In this document: positions 33,129 to 43,274 of the stretch, in pieces
How the letters are laid out: every line of letters begins with the position of its first letter
How positions within the stretch are numbered: position 1 is the stretch's first letter
Assembly: GCA_033725935.1 (NCBI GenBank)
Contig: MU867068.1
Span: 248,001-312,000, forward strand
Length of the DNA: 64,000 nt
Direction: 5' to 3'
Source of the DNA: Cladorrhinum sp. PSN259
Lineage: Eukaryota > Ascomycota > Sordariomycetes > Sordariales > Podosporaceae
Made by a program: the position numbers and the translations under genes
Notes under the pieces: model-generated
Seen by the model: the letters and a program-made list of their open reading frames with translations, nothing else
Database searches by the model: none
What the model was told of the DNA's origin: nothing

Positions 33129-33651
33129 ATGTCGGTACTCGTTGATGGCAACACCAGTCAACTGTTCCAGCAAATGGGTTCCCTTGTTGAGGATGGTTTG
33201 TCATCATCGGCGGCTCAATTTTGGCAACTGGCTACTTGAAGGTGGGTAGCTGTCTATGCTGTCAATGATGATAAAGAAGCAATTTCTGAAGTGCCGGCCT
33301 TTGATAAAATGCGCGCACATCGAAGGATCTGAGACGGTAAGTTACTCACTTAGCCTTTGTGGCAATACCCCCACACGACGAAATTCTAGGACTCGCTCGA
33401 CTCGAGGAGGAGGAATAAGGAAAGATACAAATGCTTGGAGCCGCAAAGACAGACAGCAAGGGTGAGTTTTGCATGGCACCCAGGAACTATCAACGGTGGG
33501 ATTCGAGACCGCTGACCGTGTTCAGTTCTTTTTGGCAGAGCCATCAACCACTTGGTCGCGCTTCGAGACACAGCATGTGTACACACTCCTCGACATGCTG
33601 TTGGAGCCATCGGTCTCGGCAGCCTCTGATGCTTTTGTTTGTGGTTTGTGA
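33129..33651 (+). other. Broken coding-like segment, possible pseudogene
   Basis: From ATG at 33129 a 36-codon frame (MSVLVDGNTSQLFQQMGSLV...) ends at TGA 33237, continues in the same frame for 31 codons (VYAVNDDKEAISEVPAFDKM) to TGA at about 33333, and a different frame at 33469-33651 reads DRVQFFLAEPSTTWSRFETQ then HVYTLLDMLLEPSVSAAS. The pieces have protein-like composition but no splice solution that I found joins them. It is either a decayed gene or a multi-exon gene with unusual junctions. I recognise no family. Confidence 0.25.
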
Positions 33652-36600
33652 TGGCAGATGGAGATGGTGTGATGAAAGGGAGATCACTTACCTGATTCTG
33701 CAACTTCTGTATGGGAGGAAAAGTTTTGGAGGAAATGACGGGAGGGCAGAAGGGTTTTAAACACGTGGGGAGATTTGGTTTCCAGCGGGAAGGTTTAGTG
33801 GCAGTTGGGAGATACGGATAGAGTTTGATTGTTATCTCTGTGGGGAGACGCTTGTTTTATCTCGGATGGAGTCTGTTCGCTTTCAGCGGTTTATTTGGCA
33901 AAGTATCCAGATTGTCATCAGCTCTCTTCAACTAGTTGGCGCAAAATACATTCGAAGCATCAGTCCTCAGCGATTACTTCTGAATTTTATGCTTCCTCGT
34001 ACTTTGCACGCATTCCCAAGTGGAGTGAAATATTTTGGAGAATCTGCTCTGCTGCGAGGCGAGTTGATGAGGGCCAGGTGGCTTATGTTTGATGGGGACG
34101 GAAAAGGGGGCCGTCGAGGTGAGGCGTCTCATGAGCCGGAGCGGCTAGCTTTCCTACTGAGCATGTGCCATCATGACTCATATCATGCTTTAATGTAAAA
34201 GAATCTGAGGTGTTTGTTGCGATAAGGATACTCGTTCATCCAGATTTTGTGCTTTAGCTCCGTGCCGGTTACGCACTGATGAATTATTTACACATGGAGA
34301 GCAAACCCGGTTTAAGATGTTGCTGGGATCCGGAAACCATGGTACTTGAACTGGACTAATTTCATGGTACGAGGTTGGTAAGATGCCATGGCAAACATCA
34401 AACATGGCAGACGATTAATCGCCGTGTGTCCAGGAGGCTTCTCAACCGGAGGAGGGAAAGTTTCTCCTCACGTCACATCAACACAGCAAGGTTCTTATGA
34501 TATGCAGACCGCCTCTTCTCTCCCCAGCCCTGCTTCCAGCCGAGCGGGTAGAGAGACGGACATGACTCTGGCTCGGTGGGAAACGCGTGGATTAGATTAA
34601 ACTGCGGCGTCCCACAATGTGTCCAAGTTCGGCCCGGGAGGAGAGCGAGGCGAGCAACATCTATCTACGGTGGTACATACAAGCCGGGGGAATCCTGACA
34701 TGTCTGTTTTGTCCATCTTTCTCAAGTTCTTCTGCTGTATGTCCACCGTTACTTTGAACCCTTTGGTGATATACCCAGCTTCTGGAAGAAAGGTTCAACC
34801 GAGATGACACTGTATCATAGGACGACAAAACAACGTAGACAGAGGAATCCACGGATCGAAAGCTTTCCAGTGCTTCTTCTCACCCGGCTGTCCCATCACC
34901 CGGTCCTGTATGTCCCCAATGGGAGAAAAAAGCCTACTTTGTCTGAAACGGAAAAAGCATGCCACTTTCCCAAGCCCTCGGCACAAACATGTGTGACTTT
35001 GTGGCGCACAAGAGACGGATAGCTACATCTTGAACATTCGACGGAGGTGTCCGACGGTGGTGTTCCCTCGGGCTCTCATCAAGGCTGGAACTTCCTGGTG
35101 CGTACCTAGGCAGTGTGTATGTGTTGGGTCAGCTGGGAGAGTTGTGTGATTTGGGCATAGGTCCTGATGGTCAATTGTCGAGTGATCACCAGGACACCCA
35201 GATACACAAGTGCAACCTTTTGGTTCCGGAAAGTGGCGAGGGAACTTGGGCACGCAATGTTCCACTGGGTCCTCGACAAGCCTTTTCTCTTCTCTTTTTG
35301 CGCAACACTCTCTGTCTCCTATATCCGCTCACACGAGGGAGAATTTTGAACATCAATACCTAAGACACAAACAACAGTGGTACAACCTAGACGAACTTAC
35401 CAACCTGTAAGACTCTTCCAAAGTGGGTGTATGTAGTATGTCCGCTAGAAAGTCCGCCGTACCCGCTTGCGTCCGGTTTATTCTGATATGTGCCCAAGCT
35501 GTTTGTTTCGCCTTGCCCTAAAAGGAATATATCGAACCGGACGCCACCCACACCCATCGTTTCACCGTGTCTCACAGTGCGCTTCCCGATCATTCGGCGA
35601 AGGGAGCTCTGCCTGTCCCAAGCAAAAGTACGCAGAGTATGTAGACAACTGCCCGATGCCGTGTGACCTTGTTTCTTCTGCTAGCTGTATTCTTGATATA
35701 CGTACCTAATATGTAGACGGAGGAAACCGTGTGGGGAATTCACTGGACTGGGCCTTGTGATTCTTTGTCTACTACGAAGTATAGCAACACTGTGTCTAGG
35801 GTCATGGTGGTCTCGAGACAACTCGAATGAGTGAGACACGTTGATAGCCATGATGACTTGATGGACTCCAACGGTAGCTCAATAATGGGACAAGTTGTGC
35901 TTCTTTCTTGGACTCGTATTTTTTTTTTTTTTTTTCCCGCTTTGTTCATCCCCCGTAAAATCTCAGATGGGCCCGTGGAAGATGGCTCACGACGATCGGA
36001 GAGGGTCGTGGTGGCCTCTCAAACAAAGAACTCCCCTTTTCTTCCTCCCTTGCTGTTCTCTCCTGCTTTGGAACGATAGAAATTTATTGATCACCGATCA
36101 TTTTCATTACCGGAAGAACCCTTTCGGGCCCGAAAAGACGACCATGCCAGAGAGCGGGAACAATCACAATCAGGCTGAATTTCCACCTTCCCACCCTCAA
36201 GGCAGATGCTGCGTGGCTGACTCAAAGGGGAGAGGCGTGGCAACCACGAATATGTCTCAGATACCAGGTTTTCTCAAACTTATAACCAGTAAAGATAGAA
36301 AGATATGCGCGCAAAACGAGGGCGCACGGTATACAACCCTACCACATCCGGCAGTGCCTGGCATCTGCAGGCAGACAATCAACCCGCCCGGGCGCGCGGC
36401 GATCATTTCTGTCTTTCCGTCTAGACTGCATATTCCTGTGCCTGCACCTGTCTGTCTGCCTGTGCGTGTGTCTTTTTTTTGTCTTTCTCGGAAGTTACAT
36501 TGAGTCAAAAGAAAATGCGAGAGAAGGTTTGGGACCATGTGGGCTCTAGCGCTTTCTTGTCACTGCCGTTGGACTCGTGGCCTTGAAGTTAAAACCTTGG

Positions 36601-36778
36601 TAACCTCAAACCCATTTTATTGGCATCTGTGAATTTGTTTGCGTTTTTTAGTTAAGTTTTTTTTTTTTTTGCCAAACCAAAACAACCCAAAGGTAAACGC
36701 CAAAGAGCACCGGCGCCATGGAACCGTTCCCTCCCCTCCCCCCGTTTGGGTTTCCAAACAGCTGGAGAATTGGTTGTT

Positions 36779-36818
36779 GGGCCACACACGGCCACACACG
36801 GCCACACACGGCCGCACA
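36779..36818. repeat. 10-bp tandem repeat GGCCACACAC
   Basis: GGCCACACAC occurs about three times, followed by a variant unit GGCCGCACAC. A short, simple tandem array with no apparent function. Confidence 0.8.
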
Positions 36819-39800
36819 CAAAACCATGACATAAAGAATTCGATGGCTTCTCCCCCAATAGATCCCGTGGCCCAGGTCATGTCCCCAGACGATTGGAGGC
36901 GAAGGTGGGCCGACAAACTGACATGCCCCCGCCGTGTCTTTGTTCTTCACTCAAGAGATCTCCGAGTCCCCCGGCAGCTGCCGTTTGGAGTCTGAGGATC
37001 TGAGAATCCAATGCTTCTCAGTTTCTGAACCGTGGGTCTCGCACTGTGAGAGACGCTCACTGTGTTGAGACTAGACTAATTGGGCCGGCTTATCACATTC
37101 CTTTGTGTGACTGGACTGAACGGTCCAACCGTCCAAGGTGTCCTTTGCTATGGGACAGGCGGGGCGATACCAAAGTAAACCTTGGAAACCTGGAATGATG
37201 GTCAATGAATTGGCCGAAGGCACAGCAAGTTATCCCAACGATAAGGAATGACAGCGTTGCAAGAAAGTCACAGCGGATACTATCTTAATTCTAGAAGGTC
37301 GGCAAGGTGGTTTTCAACGGTGAGAAATGAACCTGGGTACTTATCACATAAGCGGCGGAAGAAGAAAAGAAACCCGCAAAAGGGCTGAAGGGCACAGGGG
37401 TTTTCGGACAGTCGTTCAATGTCTGGTGCACGCCATCTCGTGCTAGCGACGCCATCGTGGCTTGGCAGTCGCTAGTTCGCCTGCTTCACACTTCCACGCT
37501 CTTTCCGGGACCGATTAACTGACGGAGAATTCGACAGGGATGAGCCACATACACGGACCACCTCAGCCGAATAAATCAATCAATTATCTAGCTAATTAAA
37601 ATAGTGAAATATTCCATATAAGGCCGCGCTAGAAAACAAAATCTATAATTTCTACACACAACAAGATTTTAAACGGCTTATAGAATAGTTCTAATTATAA
37701 AAGGTGAAATAAGCAATTAATGCATACCATTTTTAATATACTTATGCTGAAGTCTTTGTATTGATTTTTGAAATTGGCGGTTTGGGCGAGAACTTTGATG
37801 TTGAAGTAAAAAAGTTTGGTGGTCAAAGCTTTGTCAGCCTAAATAAGACTAGATTGGGTGAGCAAGTTAGACCTATTTAAGCCTGTCTTTGGTGGATTTA
37901 GGTCACCCTTGGCGCGAGTTCTCCATCATTTAATCGATTCCCTCTTTCCGTGTTCCATGCGCCTGCATAGGTTCCTCGTCCTTCAAGCTTCTTCAACGTC
38001 GAGAACATGAAGGGTGTTCGATCGCGTGTTTTCCAACAGCTCAGGCTGAAATTACTTGTCTGACATCGGAAATGCCAAAGGAACGGCATTTCTGGTACGT
38101 ATTCCTCCATGTGACGGTGCGAGTTACCCCCAAAACCCCACGGCCGTTCTTCGGCATTCAGTCCCAAACCGGGTGTTTGAATCCCCATGGGACAAAACCA
38201 CGGTTGGACGGCAGACAGGCCCCTGGGCCGTGAGGGTTTGGCGAAATTGTGGCTGACGGCAATTGAAGCAGCAGGGCACGCTGCCTCACATTGGTCGAAA
38301 CACACGCAAGAGCAATGGGAAATCCCATCTGGAAGCGTTTTCCAAAAGAATATAAAAGAAAGCAAAGAAATGCATGTCCAGAATGACAAAAAGCAGTCCC
38401 CGAGACACGGAGATTTCAGGGCAATGCATCAGATCACATCAGATCATCAGCATGCCCGTCGGGAATGCAACGGGAGCATGGAGAGGAACCTGGAATCCTT
38501 GGTGTTCACGGGAGATGGCGCACCAGGCGGGCACAACCTTGAAAACAGTCAAGAAGCTTCAAGCAGCAAGCCCAGGTCAGCCCAGGCAGAGGCTCCCGAG
38601 TCCCTATCGAATGAGGTTCTGCATTTGGGCACCTGGCACCTTGGTTTCTGGGCTTTGTCACCTGCCTGACATGCGGCAGAACCTGAGCCATGGATTCGTC
38701 GGAGGGGCCATTGTGACCAATAGGAATCAGTCCGTCGAGGACCCGTGTGGCAGAGAAACAGAATTAAACCAAGATGGGAAGCCGACAGGACGGGCCATGG
38801 TTTAGTCGCACTGTGATTACTGTGCGAGCCCCACACTCTGGGCTACCCGCTCCCGGTGAGCCGGGAAGGACACTCCGCCCAAATGGCACGAATGGCCACT
38901 TGAGGGACATCAAAACCGTCCCATGGCTCCCCAGAAATTTTGTCCAGCGTGACCCACCAACCCTGGTCGCACCGTGCAAGGAGCTTCCGGGCATCAAGAG
39001 AGCCAAGAGGGAAAACGAGGAACGGAATGACCCTCCCTTGGACCGGGGCCACCCAAGTTGCCTCCACTTGAGACGCACCTCCCATGCACCAGCCGTCACA
39101 TTGCGCCCACTCATTTCCAGTCCCTGCTTCCTTTGCTCACCAGTCCTCTCTTTTACCCTCTTGCATCTCGCATTGTTCGTACTCGTTCATTCGAGTCTCG
39201 AAGTCTGTTCCACTTTGCGAGACGCTGTCGAGGATTGATCGATGCAGATGCGAGGACGTCCGATATAGAATCTCGAAGTTCGAACCCAAAATACAGTCAA
39301 GTTACCCACACGCACCCGGCACCAACACCTCCCTGCATACCACCGCCGAGCCCGACCCAGAGGCACGGGGCAACCTCCACTGGAAGCAACCACTCCGCTG
39401 GTTGCTGTTTCGCTGAGACGAACCACTCAGCGCTAAGTACCAATTGCGCCCGCCCCCGACAGGCCCTACGCCCAATAGCATTGGTCCCGACTGTACTTTT
39501 CTCAGCTACCCGTCACTCTGGTTTCTGGGAACCCTCTGGGTGTCCCCTCTCGCACCCAGCCATCCATTCCATCCTCTCGTTCCTCTTAATCCACCACCTC
39601 CCCATCCGCCAAAACCACCGTCGGGTCTCCTCTTTTTCCCGCCTCACCACCACCACCACCACCACCAAACCCCAGCCAAAACGTTTTGTCGTGGTCGTCG
39701 GTCAACACCCAGTGAATTGATTTGATCGACTCGACAATTCAATTGACTTGTTGTTTTTTTGTTTTGGTTTGATTGTTTATTTGTTTTTTTCCCCCGGATT

Positions 39801-39830
39801 GTTGTTTCGAGGTTTTTCGAGTCACAGGGT

Positions 39831-40127
39831 AAGTGCACGACGTACTTGTTACATTTTCACGCTGTCATCCATTCCATCCGACGTGTCGCGCTTGCAGTAG
39901 GCAGCTGCGCGCATCGAGAGTTGCTTTGGACTAGAGTTTTTTGGTCGCGCTTTGACATGCAGGATGATGCTGATGGTTGCTGAGTTTTAGCTTGTTGGGA
40001 AACCGTTGAATTTCGGCGAGTTTATTTGGACGAGTTGGGCCAAAGGGCTTGGAATTTGCCGAGTGGTTGTGATTTGCATCGGAAGTTTTTGTTGGAGAAT
40101 TCAGGTCGCGGTCGAAATCAAATCAGA
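39831..40127 (+). promoter_or_regulatory. veA 5' leader with probable intron and uORF
   Basis: A strong donor, CAGG|GTAAGTGC, lies at about 39831, after a pyrimidine-rich transcript start zone, so the veA leader probably carries an intron; the acceptor is not certain. If the leader is retained, an upstream ORF (ATG 39957 to TGA 39983, peptide MQDDADGC) precedes veA. The main frame is also open for 34 codons before the veA ATG without another ATG. Upstream ORFs that damp translation are known for veA in Aspergillus; here it is inference. Confidence 0.4.
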
Positions 40128-41863
40128 ATGGGCGCCCAGGTCATCCCATCCGCCAGTCATGGCATAATCCCGGCCATCGAAGCCGCTTCGGAACCCAACC
40201 CTCCTCACATCATCAACCGTGTAACCAAGGGCGGTCGCAAACTGTGGTATTGCTTGAAGGTAATCCAGCAACCCGAGCGCGCAAGAGCATGCGGCTCAGG
40301 TCCGAAATGTGAGTTCAACTCAGAAGACGTAGCTGCGCCGGGATTTTGGCAATCTAACAATTCACAGCGTCGGCCGATCGCCGTCCCGTCGATCCTCCTC
40401 CTGTTGTAGAGTTGCGCATTTACGAAGGCAACACCTGGGAGCAGGCGCAGGATAAGGATATCACATTCTTGTACAGCGCCAACTTCTTCCTCTACGCGAC
40501 TTTGGAGCATGCTAGAGTTATGGCACACGGCCGCGTTCAGACGCCTGCCGCCAACACTCCACCCGTTCTTACAGGTATGCCTGTATCTGGAATGGCATAT
40601 CTTGACCGGCCGACCGAGGCGGGCTACTTTCTCTTCCCTGATCTTTCGGTAAGACATGAGGGTCGTTATCGCCTGACGTTCAACCTTTACGAGGAGACCA
40701 AGGAGGATAAGGACAAGGACCTTTCGAGCGAGGAGACTCCCCACTCAGCGCCTGGCACCAGCCCTGCCACGGGAGGCTCGTTCGATTTCAGGATGGAGGT
40801 CAAGTCGCAGGACTTCATTGTCTATAGCGCCAAGAAATTTCCTGGATTGGCCGAAAGCACACAGCTGAGCCGCGTCGTCGCGGAACAGGGTTGTCGTGTC
40901 AGGATTCGTCGCGATGTTCGGATGAGACGCCGTGATACAAAGGTCACGGGGGATTACGAAAACCCTGCTGAAGATGAATTCTCTCGGAGTGCTCGCAGAC
41001 CTTCTCGCAGGACCGCTACTCCGGATACGCGCCCAACTGACTACACCAACCGTGCTCGGTCAATGAGTGGCAGCGTGGAACGAACGCCGTATTCTGCTGA
41101 CTCTCAGCGCCGACCATCGGCTGCTGACTACCCTCCGCAGTTCCCTTCGCAGAGCCAGTCTTCCGGAGGCCATCTTCAGTTCTTGGGAGGAGGCTCCAAC
41201 TCGCAATATCCCGCACAGCCCCCACAAAACTTCTCTCAACCGCCCTCGGTCCCTGCCTCTCCAGGATACCCACCCCAGGGCCACGGTGCACCATACCAAA
41301 CTCAATCGTCGTATCCGGCACCACCACCACCTCCATCTCAGCCTTCCTACGCACCCGAAAAGTCGTCATCTCAGTCATCTTATGCTCCCATCAACCCGGC
41401 ACCTCGTCGCGAGAGCTTGCAGCACGACTTGAGGCCTGCTTCATCTCACAACAATTTAATGCTTCCACCTCTGAGCCTCCCATTCCCTCAGGCGTCTCAG
41501 CAGAACAACCACATGCCACCACCCAAGCCCGCGTCTCTTCCTCCGTTGCTCATCGGGTCTCAACCCACCCTTCTCCCAAGCGCAAACCACCTTCCTCCTA
41601 TGCCAAGCCCCACAGCCCTTGCTGCAAGCCGCCCGAGCACATTCAGCGCCGGGCCCCTCAACCCTCGTGACAGACTGCCTCCTGCACCGGTTGCAGGAAC
41701 CAAGCGGGCTCACGCAGACACTTTCAAGCACGATATTCAGCCACCCAGGTTCCAAGATGGCGCTCGCGATCGTGGCTCGTCTGAGGACGCGGATGAGATG
41801 GCATCTATGCAGTACAAGCGTGCCGATGGACAGTGGAAGCATGCCTTTCCTCAACCAAGCTAA
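40128..41863 (+). CDS. veA: Velvet-complex regulator VeA, 558 aa
   Basis: Exon 1 is 40128-40308, the intron 40309-40367 (59 nt, GTGAGT...TTCACAG with CTAAC branch), exon 2 40368-41863. The velvet domain spans about residues 27-249. Family landmarks are VIQQPERARACGSGPK, SADRRPVDPPPVVELRIYE, DITFLYSANFFLYATLE, MAYLDRPTEAGYFLFPDLSV, RHEGRYRLTFNLYEE and YSAKKFPGLAESTQLSRVVA, ending in CRVRIRRDVRMRRR. These, with the 558-residue length and long Pro/Ser/Gln-rich tail, fit VeA rather than VelB or VosA. VeA bridges VelB and the methyltransferase LaeA and links light to development and secondary metabolism. It shuttles into the nucleus in the dark, and the domain is a DNA-binding fold related to NF-kB. 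A conserved-looking YKRADGQW motif lies at the extreme C-terminus. Confidence 0.96.
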
Positions 41864-43274
41864 AGATATCAAATGCTTCATGGCTTATGCTTCTTGTTCG
41901 GCTAGGTGTTTGGAGTTTTATGTCCAGGCGGACTGGCAGGGTGTTCAATTTGGATTCTGTGCCTTGATGCTGATTCGGGCTCTGCGTTGGATAAACTGTA
42001 TATATGGGTGGTGGACTGGCATCTTTTCCTGGGCTCAGTTTATTTGCCTTGCGACGAAGACACTCACTACCGCTTGTTTCATTTTTTGTTCCTTTTGATA
42101 TCACACATACGACCTTCATTTGTTTTTTTCTTTCTCTTTCTTTTTATTTTTCTCTCTTGTTTTATTTTTCTATGCCACCTTGTAGAGCGGTGTTTTGACA
42201 GGACAAGCTGGGAAAAGCAACAGATGGATGTGACGGGGAACCTGTTTCGTTTGTTTAAAGCAATGGTGGTACACACATGGGCACACGAATGTGCGGCTTT
42301 TCTGCAGGTCAAGATTGTTGAACGCGAGCGAAGTAATCGCAGCATACCTGTTGGTTGTATTGTTTGTTGGGAAATCTATGTTTGAATTTGAAATTGATAT
42401 CCTTTGTTGTGTCATTGAGTCTTGATCGGTAGTGATGATGGTGATATGCGTGGGTGTGGAGTGTGAACGATGGTGAAACCTGCCAAGTCATCAAATCCAA
42501 GGCATGTCGGGAGCAGGTGTTCGTTCGTCTGAACTTTTGGCGCTGAATTGGGTGGGCCCCATCTCGTCTCTCTCCTATGCGGGGACACCGTTATGTGTGC
42601 AGTGGATTGGTTGCTGGGTCGCGTTCGCGGGCCCAATCTGGGGAAGCAAGCTAAGCTCAAACAACAAGCTTCCCGTCGCTTTGGAACCCCTTTCCTTTGC
42701 CACCAAACAAGCAAGCACATCGCTGCATCGGTGCATCTACGAACGAAGCTATCAACTATCGATTGGTTTTGACTGAATTGATTTAAAGGTTGGGAGCTGC
42801 AATTTTTTTGCGGCTTTGTTTTTTTTGGGTTTTCGGGAAAGGAGATAGAGCGGTTGGGCGAATTGTTACTGCAGCGAGAGGGTTGCAGTCGCTTCCTTCT
42901 TTGCCTTGCCATTTCATTTTAAACGCCGCTCTCTTGCTCTGGGACGTGTTACCTTACCCGTCGGATCCAAGTAAACAAACCACGAAACCACGACCACCCA
43001 GAACCAACCCCCTCGTTTTTTGTTGTTGTTAACGCATACATAACCGAACGACCGTGTTTTTTTACCCTGCCGAAAACGAAAAAACGAGTCGATCGAGACA
43101 AAAGAACGCTACGCGCGTGCGCGCACGCGACGAATTTCATCCTATCCCATCCCCTCAATTGTCGGGAATCGTCGAAGAACCTTTTTTGGTTTAATTCAAA
43201 CTCCGATCGGATGATTCGGCAGCGATTTGTGCACCGGCACATTTCACCACCATAAATACACCACAACTACAATC
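41864..43274. other. Intergenic region after veA
   Basis: Likely holds the veA 3' untranslated region (T-rich to about 42200) and then the promoter of the gene at 43275. Just upstream of that gene are a Z-DNA-prone alternating purine/pyrimidine palindrome (43114-43129) and an A/C-rich leader. No coding frame is supported. Confidence 0.5.

Larger units (their letters stand above)
30690..39830. other. 9-kb gene-poor region
   Basis: No complete gene can be supported between the vWA gene and the veA leader. Contents I can see: homopolymers and a CT microsatellite (31.2-31.9 kb); a diverged tandem duplication (32604-32797); a TATA-like GGTATATAAC at about 32930 followed by a pyrimidine-rich tract; coding-like pieces broken by stops (33129-33651); a 10-bp tandem repeat (36779-36818); an AT-rich, RIP-like patch (37560-37760); and a pyrimidine- and CAC-rich zone from about 39080 that is probably the veA promoter. 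Long regulatory upstream regions are known for developmental regulators, but a non-coding RNA or a missed small multi-exon gene cannot be excluded. Confidence 0.5.

Noticed and set aside
33480..33575. tRNA-like GGTCTCGAATCCCACC with an A-box-like CCAAGTGG on the minus strand
   Set aside because: The B box has an inserted base, no acceptor or anticodon stem forms, and it overlaps the broken coding-like segment.
33829..34198. Two overlapping plus-strand ORFs of 87 and 110 codons
   Set aside because: Both frames look equally plausible and neither has a motif or connects to the upstream fragments.
36648..36995. ORFs around the GGCCACACAC repeat
   Set aside because: Reading frames come from the 10-bp repeat and a T tract; no conserved motif.
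38187..38805. Overlapping ORFs of 140-160 codons on both strands
   Set aside because: Comparable open frames on both strands with no domain, start context or splice support; typical of GC-balanced non-coding DNA.
39275..39300. GTTCGAACCC B-box-like motif
   Set aside because: No T-stem or other tRNA arm around it.
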